Below are positions 1 to 10,696 of a stretch of 64,000 nt of DNA, in pieces. How positions within the stretch are numbered: position 1 is the stretch's first letter; each line of letters begins with the position of its first letter. Below the pieces are notes generated by a model. That model saw only the letters and a program-made list of their open reading frames with translations. It had not been told where the DNA came from and did no database searches. The DNA comes from Scilla litardierei (Eukaryota; Streptophyta; Magnoliopsida; Asparagales; Asparagaceae), in assembly GCA_030789695.1 (NCBI GenBank), contig CM061134.1:62193334-62257333 (forward strand), written 5' to 3'. The position numbers and the translations under genes were made by a program.

Positions 1-316
1 TATCCTATAAAAGTATCACTACATCTCCCTTTCCTCTACCTAAGCATTCACAAGTAGATCGCTGTTTCACCTAACCAAGCGGTCCCCGTGTATTCGTCCT
101 ATCTGAACTCGTGCTTATCGGTCCTTCCATCGTCACGCTTCGACCCCTAATCTTCCTCTATTGCTTAGGCTTTAGTGCCCGTCAATGTCCGTGTCAACAC
201 TAAGTTGTTAGTAGGCCCTTGGACCTTGTGATGTTGTCGTGGTGCATGTACCTAAGTTGTGTACGTGGGCTTGAATGAGTGTACTCCCCCATAGTGTATT
301 AATGTTTGCCTATTGT

Positions 317-385
<69 letters not shown>

Positions 386-1504
386 TCGGAGTTATTCATG
401 ATATTATGAAGTTGTTTGTGTGTTAGTATTTATAGATTTGTGTGTGGTTAGCTACACCATTCTAGGGATGCCTGTGTATATAAGAATTAGTGTGGGAATA
501 TCTAAAGGGGTGTATGTAGTTAGAGATACTTGTAATGGTTGAAATAAAATGATTGGTAAAGCTATGTGTATGTTAGGTGTGATAATAATAGGTGTGCGTA
601 TAGATAAGTGAGTAGGCCTATTGAGTGACCCATATGTTAGTATGTGTGAGTGTGTGCTCGTACGAAGATATGTATTATGCTTAGACGTAAGCAGTTATGT
701 TTTGTTGCATGAGTATATAGGTGATATACATATGGTAGTAGGATTAAAATTTTGATTGGTATTGCTTGCTTTTACGGGATGTCGTAAGCGTGCATACCGT
801 GAGGTATACACGACTATTGCACATCTTAATTATATATGTGTAGATGTGTTAGTATACTAATTATAGGTAGTAGGCTATGGTGTGAATATATGTTACATGT
901 GTGTGACTATACGATGAATGTGTATGTATTAGGGAGTGTATCATAATTATACGTGTGCTGATGTCTGTATTATTATTATCATGGTATATAGAGTGATTGA
1001 ACTATGTGAGTATTACCTGACTAAATATTAAGTGTGATTGACTTATGGTATGTATATGGTTGTATTGGTAGACATATATATAATGGAGTGGTATTGGTAT
1101 AGGTATAAATGTCGTGTTACGTATATAGAATATTCTGATATGTGTATTGAGTCTCACTCAAGCTTGAGTGGGTATACTCTAAGTATATTGTTATATATGT
1201 CTGTAGTTTGAATATAGCGATGTTTGATGTATGTAAAGTGATAGGAGTGTTGTGCCTGGTTGTGTTACGCACATGATTGTGGGTCGCTACACCAATATAT
1301 AGTTATAGGTGTTGATCTTGTGGTATAGTTAATTACTAAGGACTTGCCCATGTGAACGTATGTGTGCTAGCTAAACTAGGTGTGTAGATGTGCTAGTTAA
1401 ATAATGATACGATTGGTATACGTGAATGAAAAGTTAGCGTGCGTGGGTGTGCACCATGCACGGGTAAGTATGTGCTTAGTTATAGTTATTGGTGACTATG
1501 GTAT
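1..1504. other. AT-rich non-coding DNA, probably 3' non-coding part of element E2
   Basis: No credible gene is visible. The stretch continues beyond E1 at 12261-12852, because E1 inserted between them with a 5-bp duplication. That continuation runs into a purine tract and an LTR start at 12853. I therefore infer that 1-1504 is the long non-coding region between pol and the 3' LTR of E2. A TATA-like TATAAAAG lies at 6-13, at the window edge, and could belong to an LTR or promoter cut by the window; this is not supported further. The rest is T/G-rich with many short stops in all frames. Confidence 0.5.
320..384. repeat. (AT)n microsatellite
   Basis: An uninterrupted run of about 32 AT dinucleotides. 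It is a simple repeat and probably length-variable between individuals. Confidence 0.97.
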
Positions 1505-1751
1505 TGACGTGCGTTTATATTTCATATATTCACGCATGTTTTCTTTTGTGTTTCTCCGTGTTTTTCCGCCGTCTCTTATTTGTTTTCGTGTATTTTCCCG
1601 TTTTCTTTCACTTTTCTTTGTTTATCCATGATTGCAGGGGATCGACCACGTAGGGGACGCTTAACGATGATATCCCAAGTCCCCGGAGCAACGGGAGAAG
1701 TCACGCGTGATCCAGGGGGTCAAACGTCGAAGAATTCATCTTTCAGCCCCT

Positions 1752-2125
1752 CACCCGGTCGGTTGGTCATCTCCAACCGATCGGGTGATGCACGCGTGCA
1801 CCACCCGGTCTCTGCCGCAGCTCATAAGGAAGTCACCCGACCGGTTCACAGACCGGTTCAGCGGGGGGCTGTTCTCTGTTTTCTCGAGCAAAATGCCAAC
1901 CGATCGGGTGACTCTCACCCGATCGGTTCATCTGTAGCTGAAGAAGAAGAGCTGAAGACACGGACGTCGAACCGATCGATTCACCCGACTGCTCCAAGAT
2001 CCAACCGGTCACTCAAGAACTCACCCGACCGGTTCATGTGATCGGGTGAAAGCTCGCCGTTTTCTGTTATTAATTTGTAACGGATCAACCAATCGGTTGA
2101 CTTGTCAATCGATCGGTTGATGCGA
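1752..2125. repeat. Array of CCGATCGG palindromes in E1 5' LTR (U3)
   Basis: About a dozen copies of a core (A)ACCGATCGG(G/T)T and variants such as CACCCGGTCGG and GACCGGTT, many arranged as inverted pairs. AACCGATCGGGTGA at 1898-1911 is followed after CTC by its exact reverse complement at 1915-1928. The array ends with two adjoining near-perfect 16-bp palindromes (perfect TCAACCGATCGGTTGA in the 3' LTR at 11277-11292 and 11297-11312), a few bases before the TATA box. Candidate binding sites for a dimeric transcription factor, or foldback structure in DNA; function is inference. Confidence 0.85.
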
Positions 2126-2130
2126 AGGTC

Positions 2131-2138
2131 TATAAATA
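2131..2138 (+). promoter_or_regulatory. TATA box of E1 5' LTR
   Basis: TATAAATA in the middle of the LTR, directly after the palindrome array. The same sequence is at 11323-11330 in the 3' LTR. Position and context fit the LTR core promoter, with transcription start expected about 30 bases downstream. Confidence 0.75.
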
Positions 2139-3068
2139 GAACCCCTAGGGTTCCAGAAACGGGGAGCTGCTATTTTTTACTGTTTTATCTCCTTGTGACG
2201 GCTGTAATTGTTACTCTTTTGTAAGTTTTCAGATCTTTCTAAAATTTTGGTATTGTCTCTATTACTCTATTACTTCCGCATTGCAATTGTCCGATTATGA
2301 TTCCAACGGTTAAATTTCATTTAGATCGCTTTTTCATGAATTTTTGTGAGTAGTTCCCAAATCTGGGATTTTGGTGGAAACCCCTTCGGGGGCTCTTCCC
2401 GATGCATCCATAGGGTTAGGAAATCGATAGGGAGTAGGAATCTAACGGTTACGCTGGGTGTTTCATTGTCATCGGCGGGAAAAAGACCGCCTTTGACCGT
2501 TGGGCCAAGGGGGAATAAACTTGGCGGTTGACTCCCTAGCCATAGCTCACGCCCTTAGCGTAGACGCCGAATCCTAGCACGCGGGAGCGGCAGGATGAGA
2601 CGTTGGGAGTTATCGTTGCGGGATTAGTGCTCCCGGGATCAATCAGTGTTAATGGACACGGGAGTGCCCACTGATCGAATCCGGGAAGTCCGGTGTATCA
2701 TCCTGGGCACCGACCGGAATATCGGGCCCATGGGACACCGGTACCACTTTCAGAGGCAACGTCTCACCATTAGACCCTAATCCCGATCGCTATCCATACC
2801 CGTAGGCCGTATCGGCGAGAGTCTCTCGTCGGGTTGGAAACCAAAGTCCCGGGTTTTCTTTCTTGTTGTTCATACCCTTTTATTTCCTTTCGTGACAACC
2901 ATTCACCGATTCGGGCTAGCTCGCCCCTCGATGTGATTTAGGTCCTACCTGACCCAAGCACAACCTCGCCTCCCTGAGTTCGATATTCCCGCACCCTACA
3001 CTAACCGTGAAACTTGCGGTAAACAACATCGCGCCGCCGTACCGTAAACGGGGCGCCGGTCAAGTTTA

Positions 3069-3086
3069 TGGCGCCGTTGCCGGGGA
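3069..3086 (+). other. E1 primer binding site (tRNA-Asp)
   Basis: TGGCGCCGTTGCCGGGGA starts 7 bases after the 5' LTR. It is the complement of the 3' end of plant tRNA-Asp(GTC) including CCA, the primer used by Athila elements. Confidence 0.9.
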
Positions 3087-3255
3087 GGTAACGTGCTTGT
3101 TATTCTAGGATCTCATGAACCCTCGTGTCTAGCTCACATCCCTACCTCGCGATAATTTTCGCATTCTCCTTTTTCTTTTTTATTTTTCTTATTTTTATTT
3201 CTTATTTTATCTGTTTCTTTCCCACTTGTCGCTTCACGGGTGTTTGTTGTTTTTC

Positions 3256-5670
3256 ATGTGCAGGAGTTCAAGGAGTCTTGACGACTTGATTCCCCTCGAT
3301 CCGGAGATTAACGCCACCCTTAGGCGTTTGGCCGCCGAGAAGCGAAGAAGAGAAGATCCCGAATCCATGGAGGAGAACACCCCACCTCACAAGTCTCTGC
3401 TGGAGTACTCGATGCCATCCATCGAGTCGACTTCCGCCATCCGTTCTCCAGCTATTGCGGCCCAAAGCTTTGAGCTAAAGCCGTCTCTAGTGACATGGAT
3501 CCAGCAGGACCAGTTTGCGGGTGCACCCATGGAGAGCCCGATCGAGCACCTAGACTCCTTCTTGGAGAAGTGTGACACCTTTCAGATTAATGGTGTCACG
3601 ACAGAGGCTATCCGTCTGAAGCTGTTTCCCTTCTCTTTGCGAGACAAAGCCAAGCAATGGCTAAGGGGGAAGGACCCCAACACTTTCAACACCTGGGAGA
3701 AGCTCTCCAATGCTTTTCTGACGAAGTTCTTTCCTCCGGGGAAGACCATGAAGTTGAGGAGTGAGATCTCCTCCTTCTTCCAGGCCAGCCACGAGTCCTT
3801 GCATGAAGCTTGGACGAGATATAAAGAGATTCAAAGAAGATGCCCTCACCATGAGCTTCCGAAGTGGCAGATTATTAATCTGTTCTACAACGGGTTGAGG
3901 GATGACCTGAAATCTTCTATGGACACCGTGGCTGGGGGTTCCTTCATGTCTAGGAGCGAGGAAGATGCCGGGCATATTCTGGAAAATATGGCATCCAACA
4001 ATGAGCGGTGGTGTGACGAGAGAGCCACACCAAGATCCGGGGGTATACACAGAGTCGAAGACGTCGACAAACTTTTAAGCAAGTTCGACTTGCTTTCGAC
4101 CCAGATCTCCGCACTAATGGTAGGAGCCGGTGGGGCAGGTACACATCAAATTTCTGCGGTCGAGTCCGAATTCTTTGGGGAATTCGACGGTGGTGACATC
4201 TCACCACCGTTGGATCAGGCGAGCGCACTATTTTACAACCCCACGGGAAATGCGCCGTATCCCCCAAGGACAAATTCCAACCCGGCCTACTCTCCAAACA
4301 ACCGGAACCACCCAAACTTCAGTTACCGGCCACCATTTCAGCCCTCACCGCCTCAGCAGCCTCAGCAACAAACTTATCAGCCGGCTAGGCCACAGCAGAA
4401 TCAGGTTCAGCAGCAACCATTTCAGCAGCAACCATTTCAGTAACAACCTCAGCAACAATCTTACGCCCCCAGGAATCAGCAGCCGTTCCAGCAGCAGCAG
4501 CAGTATGGCCAACAGAGGGCCGTCTCTCCGGTTGAGTCTCTCTTGACTCAATATATTACCAACCAGGAGAAGATCAACCAAAAGCTGGAAATGGGTCAGC
4601 GGACCCTCACGGACCAAGTAACCCAGCTGGGGTTACAAGTGGCGAACCTTGCAAGGTCACAAAACCAATTGCCGTCACAACCGGAGGTGAACCCGAGGGG
4701 AGCAACCCAAACATCGGCACTCGTGCACGAGCACGCGAATGTGTCCGCTATCGTTCTGAGAAGCGGGACACAAATTCCTACTAGAGTGCCCCCTAGCAAC
4801 CCAGAGGCACCATTGGTCGTTGAGAAACCGATCGAAAAATCAAACGACGCCGGTGCTTCGTCATCAAATCCTATGAATCCGGAGGGAGTCTCTGAAGAAG
4901 AGAAGAAGAAGGAGGAGGAAGGGAGCCCGAAAGTGTTCAAACCCGTTGTGCCATTTCCACAACGGTTAGCTCAGGCCAAAATTGATGAGAAATATGGCAA
5001 GTTCTTCGCCATGGTCAAGGACCTAAGCCTGCAAATCCCCTTCCTAGAAGCAATCGAAACAATCCCCTCCTATGCAAAATTCCTGAAAGATTTGGTGACT
5101 AGAGGGTCTAGAAAGTAGAAAGTAGTGCTGACGGCGGAATGTAGCGCTCTTATTCAGAGGGCAAACCCACCGAAACTCAAGGACCCGGTGAGCTTCTCTA
5201 TTCCTTGCACGATCGGGGCAGTGAAGATTCATCGTGCACTCGTCGATCTCGGAGCGAGTGTTAGTTTGATGCCCTTGTCGATGTACAGAAGGATAGGAAT
5301 GGGTGATTTGGAGCCCACCAGTATGACCCTACAACTAGCTGACCGGTCGGTCAAATATCTGGTGGGAATTGTGGATGACCTCCCCGTAAATGTAAGAGGG
5401 GTGCATGTGCCTGTGGACTTTGTAGTCATGGACATGCCTGAAGACGCACACACCCCCATTATCCTGGGACGGCCTTTCATGGCCACTGCTGGCGTTCTAA
5501 TAGATGTGAAGAACGGAAAACTCTCTTTGAACGTCAGCGGAGAGAAAGTTGAGTTTGATCTGGGATTATCCATGAAGCACCCCGATCCCCCTGATGACCC
5601 TCGGTGCAATCTGCTCGAGGTAGAAGAGGAAAAAGCTGCAGAGGAGAGCTCCTGGGAGATTCTCCTGAGA

Positions 5671-5705
<35 letters not shown>

Positions 5706-5709
5706 ATGA
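3256..5709 (+). pseudogene. E1 gag-protease, one frame with two nonsense codons
   Basis: Gag forms the particle that packages element RNA, and the protease cleaves it. The frame runs about 817 codons without an indel. It is broken by TAA at 4441-4443 (codon 396, in a Gln/Pro-rich linker) and TAG at 5116-5118 (codon 621). I chose ATG 3256 because MCRSSRS followed by PLDPEI resembles Athila gag starts; an upstream in-frame ATG is at 3226. A retrotransposon gag domain spans roughly codons 85-260 (FPFSLRDKAKQWL, then a YKEIQRRCPHH segment). PFPQRL and IPSYAKFLKDL near codons 575-617 also occur in E5. The protease follows with active-site DLGAS at about codon 664 and IILGRPF downstream. The frame ends in a proline run from the poly-C tract. 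No zinc knuckle is evident. Confidence 0.88.
5673..5704 (+). repeat. Poly-C homopolymer of 32 bases
   Basis: Thirty-two consecutive C at the end of the protease, coding for prolines in the gag-pro frame. It is the point where the usual Athila pol sequence stops. Length is likely unstable and may contain assembly error. Confidence 0.95.
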
Positions 5710-6230
5710 CTTGGGGGATTCAGAAGATGGAGACGGCCCGAGAACAAAGAAGCTGCTGGAAAACCGAGTGCAGCAAGAACGACCCCTCCCAGGTTCCCCA
5801 AGGCTCCTCCTGCGAGGAGAACGGGGAAAGAGCCCATGGACCTCACTAAAGACGAGGTCCAGATCCTGAAGAAGATGGCGGGAAGCGCCAACACAAAAGA
5901 AAAGCCCCCGGATCCCAAGAACAAGGGGAGGGTAGTCGAGCAAGTATTTCTCCAGCCGCTGACTACTCCAAGGGCCTTCAGCTCCAATGAGAAAGAGATG
6001 CCGAACTTCGGGCATCACCCGTATCAGCCACCATGAACATCTCTTGCGGGCATCGAGCCAACGACGTTAAACAAGTGCGCTTCATGGGAGGCAACCCATG
6101 TTCTAAACTTTTTCTCCAATTTTTAGTGTTATTTTTTACTTTATTTTATCTATTTTTATAAATAAAATCAGCCGCGAGAACATCCGTTTGGGGACTTAAA
6201 CAAATCTATTGGTTTTTGCAGGAAACAAGC
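5705..6230 (+). other. E1 remnant between protease and second array; pol missing
   Basis: A short open stretch (5836-6036) encodes a charged peptide with a GRVVEQVF segment and no recognisable RT, RNase H or integrase motif. It is followed by TGGGAGGCAACCCA at 6084-6097, a sequence I recognise from just after the pol stop in Athila elements. The roughly 3 kb of pol that should lie here is therefore absent, probably deleted or never present in this subfamily. From 6110 to 6230 the sequence is T-rich and non-coding. Confidence 0.65.
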
Positions 6231-6577
6231 CCCAACCGATCGGTTGACAACTCACCCGATCGGTTGGGATGTATCAGATACATGCCAAGATCTGTCCCCA
6301 TATGACCCGATCGGTTGAGTAATGAAGAGACCGGGTGGCAGACCGGGTGAGCTGGGGAGAACTCTCGGAAATTTTTGGGGAATATCAACCGATCGGTTGA
6401 GTTCGAGCGCGATCGGTTGACGTGACCGGGTGAGCAGCCCTAAGTTCTCGGGAAAATGAGTGGAGCGGCCAACCGATCGGTTGACAAGTCAACCGACCGG
6501 TTCGCCTGTAGCATTTCTTCGGCAAGAATTTTGACCTAACCGTCAACCGATCAGGTGACAAGTCACCCGATCGGTTC
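6231..6577. repeat. Second CCGATCGG palindrome array, upstream of the env-position gene
   Basis: Around ten copies of the same words as in the LTR (CAACCGATCGGTTG, CACCCGATCGGTT, CAACCGACCGGTT), mostly in pairs separated by about 4-6 bases. The arrangement CGATCGGTTGACAAGTCA with a following copy closely mirrors the end of the LTR array. The array stops about a dozen bases before a TATA box. Confidence 0.85.
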
Positions 6578-6589
6578 GACTTAAAACCC

Positions 6590-6597
6590 TATATAAA
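6590..6597 (+). promoter_or_regulatory. Putative internal TATA box for the env-position gene of E1
   Basis: TATATAAA lies just downstream of the second palindrome array and about 440 bases ahead of the ATG at 7034. Array plus TATA has the same order and similar spacing as in the LTR promoter, which suggests a separate promoter for the 3' gene. This is inference from layout. Confidence 0.55.
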
Positions 6598-7033
6598 CCC
6601 CCCGAAATCCGCTCGTTTTCGCCCTCGCCCGATCGCAAAACCGGCCATCGTTTCCCCTTCCCCTCTTCCCCGACAACCGATCCTCACTCCCCCACGCCCT
6701 CTACTCCTCCATTACTCCCTCTCTCCACCTCCTCCATTAATCCTTCCATCATCTTCGCCCTCACCCCCCCCCCCTTTTCATCTCGAGTTTGACCTAATTT
6801 TCCCCCAAACCACCCCCATTTCGAAAATTATTGCCGAAGGAATTCGCCGCGGCTCCACGCTACTCTCGTTGAACAGTGTAGGGACATCTACGAGCAAGCT
6901 CCGCCATTCCGCTTCGGTACACTCGCTCCTAAGCTCATATTTATATATTTGCCCTATTAATTGTGCTTGCTCGTTTGCTTGTGTTAGTGTGCATCCACTG
7001 TTTTTGCACTCATTCTTGCTCGCATGCTCACAC

Positions 7034-9031
7034 ATGGCTCAGGATAAGGATAAGGGGAAGGGAATTATGCGGGAAGAGGAGCCGTCTCGAAAGAGACGAA
7101 AACAAACACGCCCCCCTTCCCGTACACGAGCACTTACACTTGGCCCTCCTCCGCCTGTTATCCCCCCTGTGGACCCAATGTTGGGCCCGCATGGGTATAT
7201 TTTTTGGAACCAGGAGCTCAAAGATTTTTACCGTAGGCTCGATGCTCGAGGGCATCTATCTACTAAGTTTTCGAACGCACGAACACTTGTCGATCTCGGT
7301 GTCTTCACCGAGGTCGAATCTCTTTTCGCTAACTTAGGATGGTTGGCCTTTCTTAATGCACATGCCATATCCTACCCGGCACTCACACTCGAATTTCTCT
7401 CTACACTTGTCTGGGAGTCCGGGTCGATCATTAAATTCAGGGTGCGTAACCGTAGTGTCACCACAAATCTGAACACGATTAACGATATATTTGGTTTCCC
7501 CAATCTTGGGGATGATTCCATCCGACACTACGGGTACACGCCCGAGTTTGATGTCGATCAATTCTGGTTCCGCCTCACAATGATCCGTGACTATCCCCGA
7601 GGAACGGCCAAGGCCTCCTCCATCATTCATCCCGTGTTTCGATTGGCCCATAGGATCATTTCATCTGCATTTTTCCCTAGGGACGAGTCCGGTACCGTGA
7701 CTATCCCTGAACTTTTTATCCTTTGGGCCATGACTTTCCCTTATGTCCGGGATGATGATGGAATTAGCTTCAGGGCCCCTACCGTCCCCATCCATGGCAG
7801 CGATTGGCTTATTTACAAGCTACTCGAGATCAGCCGGGCCGGTAAGGGGAAGTTTTGTTGTGGGGGCATCATCACGATCATCTGCTCTCACGCCCAATTC
7901 AATATTACCATCCCCGATAATCTTCCAGCTGCCGCAGGACCCTCACATCTTGATATTGATGTCCTGCGGCACATCCACATGATTAAACCCCGCTCGGATG
8001 GCCGCTTCATATTTCATTATGGCCACCCCCCAGCCCCTTACACCATTCTGCCCAACCCCGCTCGCATGACCATTGCCCTTGTGGGAGATTGGACTTTCCC
8101 TCCTGATCCCGACTTCTTAGCGGGGTTGAATCTTCCTTTCCTTCCCGCAGACGCCCGCAGACCACCGTCCCCTGCCGACCACTTAGGCGAGCAGGATATC
8201 CCTGTGTCTGGGGGAGATTTAGGGGCTGGCCCGAGTCGTCCTGTTTCTGCTCCGGGACCGATCACGTCTGAGCACCTCTTTGCGGCCATTTCTGGCCTTG
8301 TCTCCTGTGCCGGCATGACCACTGTCGCCGGCACCTCTTCGACCTTACCTGGCGGCACCACCTCTGCCTCGCGTCAGTCTACATCTTTTGGTCGCCGTTA
8401 GGTATCTGCCCGTTTGGGTCTTGAGAGAGAGGTTGCTGCCCTTCGTGAGCTCGCCATGTCCTCTGCTTCCTCGGTCCCATCACCATCCTCCTTTCTTACT
8501 CACCCACGTTTCCTCGCACTTGAGAGGAACGTGGCCTCCATTCTTCGCCTTATCACTCATATCCACGGACCACCTCCACCTTCACCACCCCGGCGATCTC
8601 CCCCTCCACCCACCCACACTTCCCCGCATCCATCACCCCCCTCACCACATTCTTCTCCTAACCCCACCCCGGCATCCACTTCACCCCTCCCGACCACTTC
8701 CACGGCACCCACACTACCTCCTACCTCCTCCTCCGTCACTCCATACGTGCGCCGGAGGAAATTGCCGGTGCGCTCCAGATCCCTCCCACCACCTCCCACT
8801 ACCGTGACCACCGCATCCTCTTCCTCCATTTCTATTCCTCTCACCACCGCCTTGATCGCCTACCTACCACCACCACCCACCACCACCGACACTCCTTCCA
8901 TTGTTCACACCACCGCTGCCCCTATTCCTTCGCCTCATTCCCCACTTCTCCGCACACCCCCAGCCTCCCCCGACCACCCATCCACACTCTCTTCCGAGGA
9001 GGACGAGGACTCACCTTCTCCTGCTTTCTGA
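7034..9031 (+). pseudogene. E1 env-position (Athila ORF1-like) protein, one nonsense codon
   Basis: One frame of 665 codons is broken only by TAG at 8399-8401 (codon 456). The start at 7034 gives a hydrophilic N-terminus MAQDKDKGKG followed by a basic RKRRKQ segment that could be a nuclear signal. The same frame is open back to 6869, but that extension looks like leader. A folded region of about codons 55-390 contains YPALTLEFLSTL, an IFGFP segment and a LFILWAMTF helix, as in the plant retrotransposon ORF family called ATHILA ORF-1. After the nonsense codon come a short helical REVAALREL segment, a long Pro/Ser/Thr-rich region and an acidic SSEEDEDS tail. No clear signal peptide or membrane span is visible, so the label envelope rests on position only. 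Its role is unknown. Confidence 0.8.
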
Positions 9032-10696
9032 TTTTTACTTGTTGATTTTTGACTCCCCCTTGCACATCTCTGGATTTCATTGATCATATCATTTCGCTAG
9101 CACTGTCTGGTCTAGCTTGGGGGACGTCTATTTCGGTGTGCTGTCGTGTTTTGTTTGTTTTTCTCATTTTTGTGTGTGTGCTTGTTTTTCATTTTTTGAG
9201 TGTCGTGTCGTGTCGTGTCGTGTGTTTTTATTTTTATTTCCGTATTGTTCGATTTTGATTTTGATCTTTCTTTCTTTTTCAGTTTTATCTATGTGTTTTC
9301 CTCGTTTTCATTTCTTTTTGTGTCAGTGCGTATCCCCCCCCCCCCCCCCATTTTCATTGCCCTCCCATACTCACTCATATTGCATTGAGGGCAATGCAAA
9401 CTTCAGCTTGGGGGAGTCGCACTGTGTGCGTCGTTTGAGTCCTTCTTTTTCGTTTTTTGTGTCGTTTTCATCGTGTTTTTATTTTTTTTCTTTTCTTCTT
9501 TTTAGCTCTTTCTCCTAGAGATGAATCCTATGATGAATCGCCACAAAGTCACACACACCTAGCATTGCATCGATAATCACACTCACTAACCCTAGGATTT
9601 CGAGTCCTCTTGCATTTCACGCATCATGGGTCCACTTAGTTTTTTGTGAGTCGTGTGTCGTGACTAGCATTTGGTGAGCTTCTGCTTTGTGATGTTACTT
9701 TATATACCTGTCCAGGAATGACCCCTAGATTATCATGCTTCGATTTGAATATGCGGTATTTGTTTCCACTATATGCATGCTATATTTATATCGTATATTT
9801 CAATTCGCATGCGTCGGGATTCCACAATTAAGGACTATGATAACACATTTAGCCTATGCTCTATTTAGCGAGAATAGTTTCCTTTGCCCGAGTGTTTAGA
9901 TTTCGACTTCTTTTTTGTTTTACTTAGTGCAAATCCCCTCGTCGTGTACCGTTCTCCCACTTGGGAGAGTGCACATGTGTATAGCCAAAAACCCAAAAAT
10001 CAAAAAAAGGGGGGGGGAAAGAAAAGAAAAACCCAAAAAGAAAAGAAAAGAAAAATTGTGTATATCCCAAAATCAAAAAAAAATAAATACAAATGCCCAA
10101 AACCCAAAAAAAAATTTCCGTGTGAATATTTTTTCCTACTTGCCGAGAATAAAGGGAAGGCGAGAATTTGCACCGAGTGTCCCACTCCACATCATCTCAA
10201 CCCCCGTCGTTATCGAAAACACTTGGCTTAGGAACTTTTTAGCTAGTATCTAGGCTATAGTGGCGTGATTTCCTTAACCCTAGTTGTGGAGTCCCCGATG
10301 CATGATACGCTTCTATTCTTACTCTTCTCATGCATGCATGAACTTATATTCACCGCTTAATTCAACTCGAATCGATATTTGGGTCATATCTTGGATTTGT
10401 GTATATCGAGCCTCATAGCACATTGTAGAAAGCGACACCATTTGCTAGCACACGACCACGCTCACTCGCGCTTCACCGCGTGGGCCCACGACACTTATTT
10501 GGACTCGTTTTCCTAGGTTTAGTGGTGTGATTTGGCGTTTACTTGCTTGGTGTGTCGTTTTTGATTTTGGTGGCTCTGATGGACGATCTAGGATTTAAAG
10601 TTTTCTTTTTCTTTCTTCCCCTCTATTTTTCCCTTCCGAGCTCCTACTCTCACTCGTCTTCCTCGAGGACGAGGAAGAGTTCAGCTTGGGGGATTT
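9032..10696 (+). other. E1 3' non-coding region
   Basis: No gene. It contains three identical AGCTTGGGGGA tracts (9114-9124, 9405-9415, 10683-10693), a 16-base C run at 9334-9349, and a hairpin TGCATTG-AGGG-CAATGCA at 9381-9398. From 9985 to 10120 it is A-rich with repeated CCCAAAA units. The last AGCTTGGGGGA is the polypurine tract for the 3' LTR. Confidence 0.8.
10683..10696 (+). other. E1 polypurine tract
   Basis: AGCTTGGGGGATTT immediately precedes the TGACGTGCG start of the 3' LTR, where the plus-strand primer for reverse transcription is expected. Confidence 0.75.

Larger units (their letters stand above)
1505..3062 (+). repeat. E1 5' LTR
   Basis: 1558 bp, TG...CA termini, matched end to end by 10697-12255. 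It contains a palindrome array, a TATA box at 2131-2138 and, downstream, a GC-rich R/U5 region without long ORFs. The short ORFs in it are not believable genes because the same ones recur in the other LTR and have no family resemblance. Confidence 0.95.

Noticed and set aside
1..319. LTR or promoter at the left window edge
   Set aside because: Only a TATA-like word at 6-13; no partner, ends or primer site visible.
1752..2125. CRISPR-like repeat array
   Set aside because: Words are palindromic with irregular spacing, lie in an LTR and are copied in the other LTR; the genome is a plant's.
3069..3086. Possible tRNA-Asp gene fragment
   Set aside because: Only the 18-base complement of the tRNA 3' end is present, beside an LTR; it is a primer binding site.
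5229..5987. 252-codon minus-strand frame across the poly-C (poly-G) tract
   Set aside because: Shadow of the gag-protease gene; low-complexity glycine run and no family motif.
6869..7033. Earlier start for the E1 accessory protein
   Set aside because: The in-frame extension is Ser/Cys/Leu-rich leader without similarity; the ATG at 7034 begins a typical hydrophilic, basic N-terminus. It could superficially be read as a signal peptide, but its context does not support translation.
8557..8847. Glycine/glutamate-rich minus-strand frame
   Set aside because: Antisense shadow of the Pro/Ser/Thr-rich C-terminus of the E1 accessory protein.
8388..9031. Separate proline-rich gene after the E1 accessory ORF
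   Set aside because: It is the in-frame continuation of the same ORF beyond one TAG.
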